A stretch of 62,799 bases of DNA, from contig DAIBSV010000001.1 of the NCBI GenBank assembly GCA_027415455.1, forward strand, positions 1 to 62,799. Reading direction: 5' to 3'. Every line of letters starts with the position of its first letter. Position 1 is the stretch's first letter. The position numbers were made by a program, and so were the translations under genes. The stretch is from Nitrospirota bacterium (lineage in GTDB: Bacteria > Nitrospirota_A > Leptospirillia > Leptospirillales > Leptospirillaceae). Shown one piece after another: positions 8,295 through 16,529 of the stretch. The notes beneath the pieces were generated by a model. That model saw only the letters and a list, made by a program, of their open reading frames with translations. It made no database searches and had not been told where the DNA came from.

Positions 8295-8858
8295 TCAGGA
8301 AACGTGGGTTGTTCGAGAGCGCAACGGCATCTCGGAAGCGACAGCATTGTGCATCATCGTCTGGAGATGTTCAGCGGTGAGGATGACGGTTTTTCTCCGC
8401 GAAACGAAGGACTGGAACCCCAGCGAAATCAGCACGATATAGAGCGGTGTCTTGTTGGTCTCCTGCGGAACGAAGGACTCAACGAAGTCCAGGAGGAACA
8501 AGGGCACGATGAAAGAGATTCTTTTGACCTCGAAAAGGTCGGGAAGCCGTCCCTCGATCGCGAGCGGATAGCCTTCGCCGGAATAGGAGGAGGTTTTCTT
8601 CCGGCGCACGAACCCTTTCTGGGTGATGTCCTTGCGCGCATCCACGAGAAGCGGACCGAAAGTTTTTGTCTGCTCGAAAAGCACGGAAACACCTTCAGTC
8701 AGGCACGCAAGGAGGATGGCGTTCATCGAGCCGGCGACAGACGTTGCGATCTGATCGGCAAGACCTTTGGGAAGAGTGAGCAACTTGTTGACGCGAGGGA
8801 TGCCCTGAAAACGGGTACGACCCTGGACGGCCAGGACGATTTTCTTCGTATCGTTCAT
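8295..8858 (-). CDS. Hypothetical protein (187 aa)
   Basis: No family recognised. The start MNDTKKIV is set by AAAGGAG. The middle is Gly/Arg-rich and soluble; a hydrophobic segment (FIVPLFLLDFVESF) and a second one (LYIVLISLGFQSFV) lie toward the C-terminus and may be buried or membrane-associated. It has its own promoter with a leader of about 70 bases, longer than usual here. Confidence 0.6.
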   Translation of the reverse strand: MNDTKKIVLAVQGRTRFQGIPRVNKLLTLPKGLADQIATSVAGSMNAILLACLTEGVSVLFEQTKTFGPLLVDARKDITQKGFVRRKKTSSYSGEGYPLAIEGRLPDLFEVKRISFIVPLFLLDFVESFVPQETNKTPLYIVLISLGFQSFVSRRKTVILTAEHLQTMMHNAVASEMPLRSRTTHVS

Positions 8859-8932
8859 GGAAGCTCCTTTGCTAGCTATTATAGTTAACGACAAGAGTGG
8901 CAGCTGGGCCGTCACTTTGTAATCTACTATAT

Positions 8933-8962
8933 ATAATATACATCCAAGACGGAATAAGTCAA
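8933..8962 (-). promoter_or_regulatory. Promoter of the 8858 gene
   Basis: TTGACT, 18 bp, TATTAT in a TA tract. Confidence 0.65.
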
Positions 8963-9001
8963 AAAACAAGGAAAAAAGGCGTGAACACACAGAAAAGGCA
9001 A

Positions 9002-9039
9002 CGCTCCGTCTTGTCAAAAAAGGCGGAGCGTATTTTTTT
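9002..9039 (-). terminator. Hairpin terminator after the 9057-9467 gene
   Basis: CGCTCCG pairs with CGGAGCG across a 15-base loop. A T-run follows on the plus strand and a weaker T-rich tract on the minus strand. It lies just after a minus-strand stop, so it may work in both directions. Confidence 0.5.
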
Positions 9040-9056
9040 GGAAAAAAAAGGAAAGG

Positions 9057-9467
9057 CTAGGAGAGTTGATGCGATGTCTTCTGGCGCTTACGCTCGGCCT
9101 GGTAAGCCCGGCGTCTGACTTTCCGGGCTTCGTATCTCCGGCGGTCTCCGGCGATGCGCTTGCACCGGAGGGTGTCGTAGAGCTGGGAGGGGAGAGGGGA
9201 GAAACCCTTTCCGCAGACGGGGCAGACCGCAATCTTGTCGATTCCGAGGGAGCGAAGGGCCTCCTCGATGCTCCCGAAGCCATCCGGTGAGGATCCGCTA
9301 TCGGTGGTGATCCAGAAGGGGGCGATGGAAAAGTCGACATGCTTCGCCCCGTCGAACTCGTCCCATGTCTCTTGGTCGGCTGTCATATTTTTCCCGGTCG
9401 AAAGGTAGACACCGGACTGGACCTCGATGGTCCCTTTCTCTTCGAGTGCCTTGAGGATGCTCTCCAT
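9057..9467 (-). CDS. Hypothetical zinc-ribbon-like protein (136 aa)
   Basis: The C-terminal third has VCPVCGKGF followed at a distance by LRCKRIAGDRRRYEARKVRRR, a CxxC knuckle plus a very basic tail suited to nucleic-acid binding. Only one further cysteine follows, so the zinc site would be incomplete or shared. The start is chosen at the ATG five bases after GAGGT. Downstream gene of a two-gene operon. Confidence 0.55.
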   Translation of the reverse strand: MESILKALEEKGTIEVQSGVYLSTGKNMTADQETWDEFDGAKHVDFSIAPFWITTDSGSSPDGFGSIEEALRSLGIDKIAVCPVCGKGFSPLPSQLYDTLRCKRIAGDRRRYEARKVRRRAYQAERKRQKTSHQLS

Positions 9468-9483
9468 CGCGCACCTCATCCAG

Positions 9484-9720
9484 TCACGGAAGATCGGACA
9501 TGGTCAAACGTCCAATCTCTGCAAGTGGAACAATTTTCTCCTCCCCTGTTTCGTTATTCATGATGAGAACCTGTCCCGCTTTATCTCCCCACGATTCAAG
9601 GATGGTGGGATTTTCTTCGTCCAGATACTCGAAATGGAACTTTCCTTCCAACGCCAACACCGGATCGGACAGATAATTCCGGAGTTCAGATTCAATCTGC
9701 GTGAAATTTAATGATTCCAT
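9484..9720 (-). CDS. Hypothetical protein (78 aa)
   Basis: Small acidic protein, first gene after a consensus promoter. AAGGAGG places the start at the ATG giving MESLNFTQ. No family recognised. Confidence 0.6.
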   Translation of the reverse strand: MESLNFTQIESELRNYLSDPVLALEGKFHFEYLDEENPTILESWGDKAGQVLIMNNETGEEKIVPLAEIGRLTMSDLP

Positions 9721-9774
9721 CTCCATCCTCCTTTTGGTTGATCGCTCGGGGCTCATCCCCTCACTAATAGTTAT

Positions 9775-9803
9775 AATATACACCCGACCGGGTAAACAGT
9801 CAA
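9775..9803 (-). promoter_or_regulatory. Promoter of the 9720 operon
   Basis: TTGACT, 17 bp, TATATT. Confidence 0.75.
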
Positions 9804-9885
9804 GGAAAAGATATTGTGATTTCTAATTTTTTTCTGTGGTACACTCGCACGGAAAACGATGAGCTGAAGATCGGAGGGAAACAGC

Positions 9886-10530
9886 ATGCACGATGGCAGA
9901 CAGAAAGGTCTCTCGCGGGAAGACGTGTTTCACTGTGCGGAAAAAATGATCAGGGAAGGGAAAAACCCGACGATCACGGGGATTCGGGAACAACTGGGAA
10001 CGGGGAGCCTGACGACGATCCAGAAGTACCTGGCCCTTTGGAAGCGAGAAAATCCGGAGGCCGGCACCGAGGCGCCCCTGGAATTTCCGGGGGTGACGAG
10101 AGCTGTCCGTGAAGAGATCGCGAAGGCGATCAAATCGGCGCAAGACGCCTATCGTCAGGAAAAGGCCACGATGGAGAAAGAGGCGACGGAGTGGCGTGAG
10201 GAGATCGAGCGGCTTCAGGAGGACCGGGAGCGACTCGAGAAAAAGCTTCAAGAGACCCTGGCGGACAAAAACGCCACGGCAGGGCGGTTGGAGGGACGGA
10301 CGGAGGAGCTGCTCCAGGAGATCGGAAGACTGAGGGAAGAACTGGAGACAGAGAGGCGAGAAAAGATCGAGGCCAAAGAGCAGGCAGCCGAGTTGCGTGG
10401 TCGTCTGGCCCAGCTCCAGGGGAAGGAGGCAGAAAAAACCGGCAAAAAGGGGACTACCGCCCCTTCGCCGCGTGGGACGACGCCCTCTCGTTCGGGGAGA
10501 GCAAAAACTCGCGCACGTCGTGAAAAATAG
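9886..10530 (+). CDS. kfrA: KfrA-type DNA-binding coiled-coil protein
   Basis: 214 aa. The N-terminal 60 residues carry the KfrA_N pattern (DVFHCAEKMIREGKNPTITGIREQLGTGSLTTIQKYLALW), a winged-HTH plasmid DNA-binding domain. Residues about 75-190 form an alanine-, glutamate- and lysine-rich coiled coil, and the C-terminus is basic. KfrA autorepresses its gene and helps plasmid maintenance in IncP plasmids. GGAGG precedes the ATG. The gene stands alone on the plus strand, divergent from 9720, and its 3' end overlaps tmk convergently by 77 bases. Confidence 0.9.
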   Translation: MHDGRQKGLSREDVFHCAEKMIREGKNPTITGIREQLGTGSLTTIQKYLALWKRENPEAGTEAPLEFPGVTRAVREEIAKAIKSAQDAYRQEKATMEKEATEWREEIERLQEDRERLEKKLQETLADKNATAGRLEGRTEELLQEIGRLREELETERREKIEAKEQAAELRGRLAQLQGKEAEKTGKKGTTAPSPRGTTPSRSGRAKTRARREK

Positions 10531-11122
10531 CGGCTTCGATTGCTTCCATGGAAGCGTCGGCGGAGTGGAAGAAGACCCGGCCTCCTGTTTTCGAGGAGAA
10601 CGCGAGCTCCAGATAAGAAGTACGGATCTTTTTCATGAGACCGGGCGTGGACTCGAACACGGAGAGGGTTTCTCCCCGGGCCACCGACCGGGCGATGGCC
10701 AGCTCCGGATCCATGTCGAGATAGACAGTGCAGTCGGGGGCGAGCCCATCGGAGACGAGCGCATGGGCGGAGCGGATGAGTCCGGTGGAGACACCCATGG
10801 AACCCTGGTAAGCGAGAGTCGACCAGAGGAAGCGATCACAGATGACATGGGTGCCGGCAGACAGCGCCTCGCGGACGAGGGCCACATTTTCCCGCCGGGC
10901 TGCCATGAAGAGCATCAGGCGCGTCGTCGGATGAAGATCCGGCTGTTCTGTCAGGATTTTTTTGATGTAGCGGCCGAAAGAGGTGCCTCCCGGTTCGACG
11001 GTCAGGAGGACAGGAAAACCTTCTTTCTGGAGATTGTCGGCCAGGAGTTTTGATTGCGTCGTTTTGCCAACGCCGTCGATCCCCTCGAAAACGATAAAAC
11101 GTCCGGGTGTGGTGGGGGGCAT
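10454..11122 (-). CDS. tmk: Thymidylate kinase
   Basis: 222 aa, the usual size. P-loop EGIDGVGKTT at 13-22, EPGGTSFG (dTMP-binding Arg region replaced around RYIKK), a CDRFLWSTLAYQG motif holding the DR(F/Y) pair, then LDMDPELAIAR and a short LID. It phosphorylates dTMP to dTDP. GGAGG precedes the ATG. It belongs to a set of DNA-precursor and replication genes scattered on the element (ligase, clamp, ribonucleotide reductase). Its 3' end overlaps kfrA tail-to-tail. Confidence 0.93.
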   Translation of the reverse strand: MPPTTPGRFIVFEGIDGVGKTTQSKLLADNLQKEGFPVLLTVEPGGTSFGRYIKKILTEQPDLHPTTRLMLFMAARRENVALVREALSAGTHVICDRFLWSTLAYQGSMGVSTGLIRSAHALVSDGLAPDCTVYLDMDPELAIARSVARGETLSVFESTPGLMKKIRTSYLELAFSSKTGGRVFFHSADASMEAIEAAIFHDVREFLLSPNERASSHAAKGR

Positions 11123-11227
11123 GCAGCGCCTCCATGAAACGGGTCAAAGTCAGAAGCCGAACCAGTCCTCCTCATCATAAGTCAAAACAAAGGCCACCGG
11201 GCCGAGTGTCCGATGGCCAGACCCCAC

Positions 11228-12370
11228 TCAAAAATCCTGGCTGTCCCGGAACCGGATGCCGATTGGAAAACGGGGAATGCCGTCGGCCGTTCTGCCTTGA
11301 AACTGGACGACCAGGCTTTGTCCCTGCCAAAGGTCGGGGCGTTTAAAAAGCTCCTTGAGCCGGGCGAGGGAACCTTTGAGCTTGGCATTGAAGGTCGCGC
11401 CAGTTTCCGTCTTGCAGACAAAACTTCCGGCGTGGCCAGCAAGGCGGCCTCGTCCCTCCTCGACCCCCACGATCAGGAATTCGGCATCGTCAAATTCCTT
11501 GACCTTCTGGAGATGGGGGGAACGGCGATAGGCATAGGGAGCGTCGAGATTGCGAACCATGGCCCCTTCATACCCGTCGGCCCGGCACCGCTGGAAGAAG
11601 TCGAAAACGGAGCCTTCGTCGTCGAGAAAGCGGGACGGGACCTGGATTAAGGGACCGGAAAACGACGTGGCCAGATCGGCCAGTCGCTCGATCCGGGCGA
11701 GCGTCGGAGCGTCGGGGTCGGCAAGGTCATAGATGTGGTACTGAACATCCGTGTGTCCCTCTCCCGGCTCATCCTTGCGAACGAGGGACATGAGACGCTC
11801 AAAGTCGCCCTTGAGGGCGTGATTATAAAGCTCGCCATCGAAGACGACGGTTTCATTGGGAAACGAGCGTTCGAGAGCGTTGACGATGTGAGGAACGGAG
11901 CGAATGGGTTTTCGTGTCCGGGTCCAAAGGCTCACCTTCCCGCGATCGACGACAGCGATGCAGCGGGCACCATCGAGCTTCGGTTGTCCCAGACACGGAA
12001 AGACGATCTTGTGCCCTTGATCCGCATATTTCTCGGCAAGCATGGGGAAGATGCCGCCCTCGATCGTCTCTTCGTCGACATGCCCATCCTGGGCCTGCGT
12101 GATCTTTTCGACATATCCCTTCTTTTTCTTTTTTTCCCATTGAGACCGTGCTTCGGCCATCGCCTGCTCAACGGGCGTTGTCGCATTCTTTTTCCCGGCG
12201 TTCCTTCCTTCCCGGATCACCTCCCGGGTCGACTGGGGACGATCGGTGCCGAGCTGACCATAGAGGGTCGAAATCACGCCGATGTCTCCGTCCTGGGAGA
12301 CGAAAATCTCCCAGAACTGGATGGCACCAGTAGATGTTTTCTTGAAAAGGCGGGGAAGGGACATGATCAT
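11228..12370 (-). CDS. lig: ATP-dependent DNA ligase with N-terminal WGR-like domain
   Basis: 380 aa. Residues about 15-65 resemble a WGR domain (FWEIFVSQDGDIGVISTLYGQ and EGRNAGKKNATTP). The nucleotidyltransferase core follows, with motif I KLDG (Lys131 as AMP acceptor), FDGELY, DGYEGAMVRN and LQKVKEF. The OB-like end has VCKTETGATFNAKLKG. It seals DNA nicks using ATP. GGAGGT six bases before ATGATCATG sets the start. A TGCATGCA-type repeat separates it from the upstream gene. Confidence 0.92.
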   Translation of the reverse strand: MIMSLPRLFKKTSTGAIQFWEIFVSQDGDIGVISTLYGQLGTDRPQSTREVIREGRNAGKKNATTPVEQAMAEARSQWEKKKKKGYVEKITQAQDGHVDEETIEGGIFPMLAEKYADQGHKIVFPCLGQPKLDGARCIAVVDRGKVSLWTRTRKPIRSVPHIVNALERSFPNETVVFDGELYNHALKGDFERLMSLVRKDEPGEGHTDVQYHIYDLADPDAPTLARIERLADLATSFSGPLIQVPSRFLDDEGSVFDFFQRCRADGYEGAMVRNLDAPYAYRRSPHLQKVKEFDDAEFLIVGVEEGRGRLAGHAGSFVCKTETGATFNAKLKGSLARLKELFKRPDLWQGQSLVVQFQGRTADGIPRFPIGIRFRDSQDF

Positions 12371-12389
12371 AACGAAACCTCCATAAGAG

Positions 12390-12407
12390 GGTGGGTGCAT
12401 GCAGTCA
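12390..12407. repeat. TGCATGCA-centred dispersed repeat, copy 1
   Basis: GGTGGGTGCATGCAGTCA, between the stop of the 12419 gene and the ligase ribosome-binding site. Confidence 0.9.
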
Positions 12408-12418
12408 GTCGACCAGGA

Positions 12419-12757
12419 TCACCGGGCGAGGGCGTTGAAATATTCATAGTCGTTGGAATAGGTCTGAAACGAGCGGTGGTCAATATAATAGCGAAGATTG
12501 TTGCGATGGAGGTCAACGATCAGCTCCCCTTCCGAGGAGAGATCCCCGTCCCACCAATACGAAATGTTCTGGTTGACGTAGGTCGAGAGAAGCGTCTCCG
12601 CCAGGGTGCTAATCTCCTCAGTGTCAGAGGGGATTTTTTTGCCCTTCTTGTCGAAGGCGGTGATGGTATCCACGCCGCCGGAATCCCCGCCACCGGAGTA
12701 GCGAATCGACATCTTTTTGATTCCCATCTTTTTCATAGAAGCCACAAGACTGTCCAT
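12419..12757 (-). CDS. Small YSGGGD protein (DUF6878-like)
   Basis: 112 aa with MSIRYSGGGDSGGVD near the N-terminus and a strand-rich C-terminal half (LIVDLHRNNLRYYIDHR). The motif and layout recur in the next upstream gene (12829-13176), so the two are paralogues. Plasmid proteins with an SGxGDSGxID-type motif have been grouped as DUF6878; membership here is a guess. GGAGG precedes the ATG. Confidence 0.6.
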   Translation of the reverse strand: MDSLVASMKKMGIKKMSIRYSGGGDSGGVDTITAFDKKGKKIPSDTEEISTLAETLLSTYVNQNISYWWDGDLSSEGELIVDLHRNNLRYYIDHRSFQTYSNDYEYFNALAR

Positions 12758-12784
12758 GGGAGCCTCCCTTCATTTGATATGTAT

Positions 12785-12814
12785 ATTATATATAAAAACA
12801 TAAGAAGATGTCAA
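12785..12814 (-). promoter_or_regulatory. Promoter of the 12757 gene and ligase
   Basis: TTGACA, 18 bp, TATAAT in a TA tract. Confidence 0.75.
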
Positions 12815-12828
12815 GTAACCAAAATAGT

Positions 12829-13176
12829 TTATTCGTCTTCTTCCTCATCCTCATCCTCGTAAGTCTCATGAGATACGTCCACGAGAAGACCTCCGTCCTT
12901 GTTCAAAAGAAACGCGAGGGTGCCATAGGACACGATGGAGCCGACGCACCATCCGGGATCGAGAGTGGAATGCAGGGCCTCTTCGAGAAGAGTGGCGATT
13001 TTATGGAAATACAACGAGGACAAGGCGGGGACAGGAGAGCCATCGGGTCGATAGCATGACCAGCCATCGACGCCGCCGTCATCGCCTCCGCCGGAGTAGG
13101 TGACGACAATCTTTCCGAGGTTAATTTTTTTCATTTCACGGGCCAGAAGATTGTGGGAGATTTGCATGGTGGACAT
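12829..13176 (-). CDS. Small YSGGGD protein, paralogue of 12419-12757
   Basis: 115 aa: IVVTYSGGGDDGGVDGWSCY, a central helical part and an extremely acidic tail (YEDEDEEEDE). It shares the N-terminal motif and overall layout with its downstream paralogue. AAAGGAGG sets the start. It follows the first TIM-barrel gene, from which it is separated by a TGCATGCA repeat. Confidence 0.65.
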   Translation of the reverse strand: MSTMQISHNLLAREMKKINLGKIVVTYSGGGDDGGVDGWSCYRPDGSPVPALSSLYFHKIATLLEEALHSTLDPGWCVGSIVSYGTLAFLLNKDGGLLVDVSHETYEDEDEEEDE

Positions 13177-13191
13177 GGGTCCTCCTTTCAA

Positions 13192-13209
13192 GGTGGGTGC
13201 ATGCAGTCA
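13192..13209. repeat. TGCATGCA-centred dispersed repeat, copy 2
   Basis: The TGA at the repeat's edge (minus strand) is the stop codon of the 13207-13950 gene. Confidence 0.9.
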
Positions 13210-13950
13210 GTGGACGGAACGGAACCGTCCCTCGTAGAAAACGACGGCCTCCGGGTGAACAGAGGAGAGGAAGGGGAGCCACCAGACATCCGCATCTTCG
13301 AGAGCCGCATGGCTGTCACGGTGGCCATCGTTGCCGGAAAGGTGGACTTCAAGACAACGGGGATTCGAGAGAAGGGCCGGGAGGAGATCCTGGGGCGGCT
13401 CTCCGGTCTTCTCACGCACGATGTTGAGGTGCGAGAGATCCAGGGCATAGAAAACGGAGGAGGACAGAAGGGAGGCGTAATCCTCCCAGGAGGTAAAGGA
13501 CGAAGGCACGCCGGGGTAGAGCCCCTCGATGCCGACGGGCACACCGGCCTCGTCCGAGAGCCGGGCGCACCACTCGAACTGGGCAGCGAGAGGAAGAGAG
13601 CTGCCGATAGCGGCGTGGAGCGTGTACGGCTCGCCGAGGAACCGGAGGAGATCGACGAGGGCCCGGTGGTACTCGGGGTGCTTGCAGACGCTCCCCAAGT
13701 CGAACTGCACGGCACCGGCCTCGAGAAGACGGGCGTTGGCGTGGAGACGGAATCGGGTCTGGTGATAGAGGGAGCGCAAAGAGTCGATCATGTCCCGGTT
13801 CACGACCATCGGCCCATTCTGGGGACAGATCTGGACGTGCGAGATCCCGATGGGGCCGAGGACGGGATCGGTGAGTCCATCCGCAGACCTCATGGCCCGA
13901 AAAGGATTAAAGAAGGGGAAGACGCTTCCGAGAGAGAGGGAAACGGGCAT
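13207..13950 (-). CDS. Xylose-isomerase-like TIM-barrel protein A
   Basis: 247 aa. Strand-end motifs fit an AP-endonuclease/xylose-isomerase-type or DUF692-like barrel: ISHVQICPQNG, FRLHANARL, YTLHAAIG, VGIEGLYPG, YALDLSHLNIV and EVHLSGNDGHRDSH. The His, Glu and Asp residues sit where this fold binds metals. The second copy at 14743-15504 shares all these blocks. GGAGG precedes the ATG. Substrate unknown; sugar, peptide-modifying and DNA-repair roles all occur in the superfamily. Confidence 0.72.
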   Translation of the reverse strand: MPVSLSLGSVFPFFNPFRAMRSADGLTDPVLGPIGISHVQICPQNGPMVVNRDMIDSLRSLYHQTRFRLHANARLLEAGAVQFDLGSVCKHPEYHRALVDLLRFLGEPYTLHAAIGSSLPLAAQFEWCARLSDEAGVPVGIEGLYPGVPSSFTSWEDYASLLSSSVFYALDLSHLNIVREKTGEPPQDLLPALLSNPRCLEVHLSGNDGHRDSHAALEDADVWWLPFLSSVHPEAVVFYEGRFRSVH

Positions 13951-14019
13951 GGGAATCCTCCACAGAATTCCAGTTCATGGGCATACATAGACACCGCTCG
14001 ATCGGGTCGGGGATCCCGA

Positions 14020-14035
14020 TGGGTGCATGCAGTCA
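14020..14035. repeat. TGCATGCA-centred dispersed repeat, copy 3
   Basis: TGGGTGCATGCAGTCA just after the stop of the 14044-14235 gene. Confidence 0.9.
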
Positions 14036-14043
14036 GCTGAGGG

Positions 14044-14235
14044 TCAAACGACATGAGCCCGGATCGAAATGTAACAGCAGGTCAGGGCGGCCCAGAGTTC
14101 GACGGCCAGAACCCGGAAAAACAACAGGACAAGGGCCAGAACCCGGAAAAACAGCACCGTAGACAGATACCCGACACGGTATCCGAAAGAGTATCCCTTG
14201 GAAGCCGCATAGGCGGTGAGGAGGAATCGAAACAT
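14044..14235 (-). CDS. Small hydrophobic membrane protein with internal repeat
   Basis: 63 aa, almost wholly hydrophobic. A 30-bp tandem duplication encodes two successive copies of LLFFRVLA(L/V). AAGGAG precedes the ATG and the promoter lies about 55 bp upstream. Probably an inner-membrane peptide; function unknown. Confidence 0.6.
   Translation of the reverse strand: MFRFLLTAYAASKGYSFGYRVGYLSTVLFFRVLALVLLFFRVLAVELWAALTCCYISIRAHVV
14104..14153 (-). repeat. 30-bp-period tandem repeat in the 14044 gene
   Basis: GGCCAGAACCCGGAAAAACA occurs at 14104 and 14134. It encodes the repeated LFFRVLA segment. Confidence 0.85.
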
Positions 14236-14289
14236 CGTCGGGCTCCTTGTGAAGGGTGAAGAATCACGGTTATCGAATGTTGATATATA

Positions 14290-14318
14290 TAATATATATC
14301 AAATTAAGAGGGGTGTCA
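14290..14318 (-). promoter_or_regulatory. Promoter of the 14235 gene and TIM-barrel A operon
   Basis: TTGACA, 17 bp, TATATT. Confidence 0.75.
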
Positions 14319-14321
14319 AGC

Positions 14322-14717
14322 TCAGTCCGCATCGAGCGTCCAGTCACCGTTCGCATAGACGGTCATCTCTCCATCCGCTTGATCCTGCGGGAAGCAGGCA
14401 TCGAAAAGAGAGGACAAAGACGATTCCAGATCGTCGAGATCCTCAAGGGAAAGCGAGGGGGAGTCGAGCGAGAGCGAGCAGGAGCGGGACAGGGACATGC
14501 CGCCGTTGTCGTTGTAGCTGGTATCGGACGAAAGGGAGAGGATGGCCGAGTCTGTTCCGTAGAGCGAGCAGAGTTCGGCCAGAATGGCTCCAACGGTGAG
14601 ACGGGCCAAGGCCACGAGGGCTCGTTCATGATCGTAAAGTTCTTCGACCATTTTCTCGACAGACTCAACCTGGGGTGTGTGTTGGGTGAGGATTTTTTCG
14701 ATCGCCGCATTGTCCAT
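14322..14717 (-). CDS. Hypothetical Ser/Asp-rich protein (131 aa)
   Basis: N-terminal half helical; centre rich in Ser, Leu and Asp (SLSLDSPSLSLEDLDDLESS). AGGAG precedes the ATG. It follows TIM-barrel B by 25 bases and ends just before the next promoter. No family recognised. Confidence 0.6.
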   Translation of the reverse strand: MDNAAIEKILTQHTPQVESVEKMVEELYDHERALVALARLTVGAILAELCSLYGTDSAILSLSSDTSYNDNGGMSLSRSCSLSLDSPSLSLEDLDDLESSLSSLFDACFPQDQADGEMTVYANGDWTLDAD

Positions 14718-14742
14718 GTCAGTCTCCTGTGAGAGTCAAGGG

Positions 14743-15504
14743 TTAGAGTCGGGATACGCAGTGACGCTCGAAGCGTCGTTCCATCTCGGGAGAGGAAATC
14801 TTGCCTTCATCGAACACGACAAGGCCGGGGCGGGGAGGACACGCATGAAGAAGAGGCACCCACCACTCCTTTCCCGTGGAGAGAAAATGGCTGTCGCGGT
14901 GGCCATCGTTGCCGGAGACATGAATTTCGATGGTCTTCGGATGGTTCAGGAGAGCCTGCACGAGATCGTCCCGACGGCCGTGGACGGTGGCCACGATATT
15001 GAGATGGGACAGGTCGATGGCCATGTGGAGGCCGGAGTGTAAAAGGATCTCGTATTCCTGCCATGAATCAAGGTGAAACGTGCCGTTCGGTGTCGGATAA
15101 TGACCTTCCAAGGCGACCGGCACCCCGAAGAGATCTTCGATCCGGCGCACCCGGTCGAACACATGGGCAAGGGGATCTCGCCGTTCCCCGGCGTGCAGGC
15201 TGTAGGCGGAAGCGTTCATCCGCCGGGCGAGGCCGGCGAGGGTCACGAAGTAGGGACGAGTGACCTCCCACGGCATCGAGGCGTCAATTCGCCGAGAGCC
15301 ATTCCAAGGGATGCGGACGTTGGCGTGCGGACGGAGCTTGAGACCGGAGTCCCGAAGCGAGTCGATCATGGCTTCATCGAGAACGCCGTAGTTCTGTGGG
15401 CAAATCTGGACCTCTTCCGTACCATCGGAGAGGGCGAGGATCTTTGCGAGAGCCGTCTTGAAGCCGAATCCGGGAAAGGCTGCCATCGTCGTATTTTTCG
15501 TCAT
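14743..15504 (-). CDS. Xylose-isomerase-like TIM-barrel protein B
   Basis: 253 aa, paralogue of 13207-13950. Shared blocks in the same order are VQICPQN, LRPHANVRI, YSLHAGE, VALEGHYP, MAIDLSHLNIV and EIHVSGNDGHRDSH. AGGAGG sets the start, directly behind a consensus promoter. Each paralogue is followed by a small unknown gene, so a module appears to have been duplicated and diverged. Catalysis is plausible since the metal-ligand-type residues are kept; the reaction is unknown. Confidence 0.72.
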   Translation of the reverse strand: MTKNTTMAAFPGFGFKTALAKILALSDGTEEVQICPQNYGVLDEAMIDSLRDSGLKLRPHANVRIPWNGSRRIDASMPWEVTRPYFVTLAGLARRMNASAYSLHAGERRDPLAHVFDRVRRIEDLFGVPVALEGHYPTPNGTFHLDSWQEYEILLHSGLHMAIDLSHLNIVATVHGRRDDLVQALLNHPKTIEIHVSGNDGHRDSHFLSTGKEWWVPLLHACPPRPGLVVFDEGKISSPEMERRFERHCVSRL

Positions 15505-15527
15505 GTCCGCCTCCTGTTATGATATAT

Positions 15528-15556
15528 ATTATATATATAACAACAGGGCGAGTCAA
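15528..15556 (-). promoter_or_regulatory. Promoter of TIM-barrel B operon
   Basis: TTGACT, 17 bp, TATAAT within a 17-base TA palindrome. Confidence 0.85.
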
Positions 15557-15650
15557 GGGAAAAGTCAAGGAGGGCAACTTTCTCCATCGGCATGGTACAC
15601 TATGGAAAAAGACGGATCACCGAGTCGGATGGCGGACACAAGGAGGGGGC

Positions 15651-16391
15651 ATGAAGCGGATTGGCGTGTGGATCGTCGGCATCGCCCTGGCGGTCGGGGG
15701 ACTGTCGGTGGTGCATGCGGACGACGTTTTAAATGATGCGACACCGAGCTGGGCAAACCGCAGCGCCTACGTTCGGGGAGACCGTCTGTTTGCCGTGGGA
15801 ATTTCCGTTGGGGCCAAGACGCTGGAGGAGGGGCGACAAAAGGCTTTCGACGCGGCGAAGCGAGAGATCCGGAACTTCGCCCAGATTCACAATATCGCGG
15901 GCGTGGACATCTCAACGGAGCGGACGTACCAGGTGCAGGGCAAAGACAACTCGTTCACCGTCTACCGCCTGATTAGCGTGGACCGGAATAAACTCGACGC
16001 ATGGAAAAAACAGGTCATCGAATCGGGAACGGACACGCCGGAAACGCCATCGTCACAAACGTCCCCACAGGCCACCGAAGCGAAGAACACTCCCAGCGAT
16101 GAGAACGCGACCGGAAAAACCATCATCGTCCATCGCGTCCAGGGAGACCAGTCGATACCGACGACCGGCGAGTCGGGAACCGTGTTCTACGCTCCGCCAC
16201 AACCATCGGACGAATATGGGCCGGGAGAGGGAGCGCCCACACAACCGCCCGTCGTCATCAACAACAACGGATATGCGGCCCCGTACTATTATGCGCCGCT
16301 CGTGCCGATCGTAGGGGCAAACACGACCTGGCAGAGACGGCCTCGTCCCCATCCACGGGAAAACAGGTCATATCGCCGTCGCCGCGAGTGA
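15651..16391 (+). CDS. Exported LPP20/FlgO-like protein
   Basis: 246 aa with a signal peptide (MKRIGVWIVGIALAVGG, cleavage after VHA). Residues about 35-130 resemble the LPP20/FlgO fold, with LFAVGISVGAKTLEEGRQKAFDAAKREI then VYRLISVDRNKL. A low-complexity Pro/Ser/Thr linker and an Arg-rich tail follow. GGAGGGGG precedes the ATG. It has no lipobox, unlike its relatives at 16530-17498 and 44837-45553. It points toward the 16530 gene and shares a terminator with it. Confidence 0.68.
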   Translation: MKRIGVWIVGIALAVGGLSVVHADDVLNDATPSWANRSAYVRGDRLFAVGISVGAKTLEEGRQKAFDAAKREIRNFAQIHNIAGVDISTERTYQVQGKDNSFTVYRLISVDRNKLDAWKKQVIESGTDTPETPSSQTSPQATEAKNTPSDENATGKTIIVHRVQGDQSIPTTGESGTVFYAPPQPSDEYGPGEGAPTQPPVVINNNGYAAPYYYAPLVPIVGANTTWQRRPRPHPRENRSYRRRRE

Positions 16392-16409
16392 TCCTCTTCC
16401 ACAAAAAAC

Positions 16410-16442
16410 AAAAGGCCCAGGAATCTCTTCCAAAGGCCTTTT
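16410..16442. terminator. Bidirectional terminator between convergent genes
   Basis: AAAAGGCC and GGCCTTTT flank a 14-base loop, with T-runs on both strands. It lies between two convergent genes. Confidence 0.8.
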
Positions 16443-16529
16443 GCCGACCGGGAACCCCCAGTCCCGCCTATTTTTTCCCACAAGAGACGCTCGATGTCAA
16501 ACCTCTTTGTCGTTTGTTTCGGGATATTG

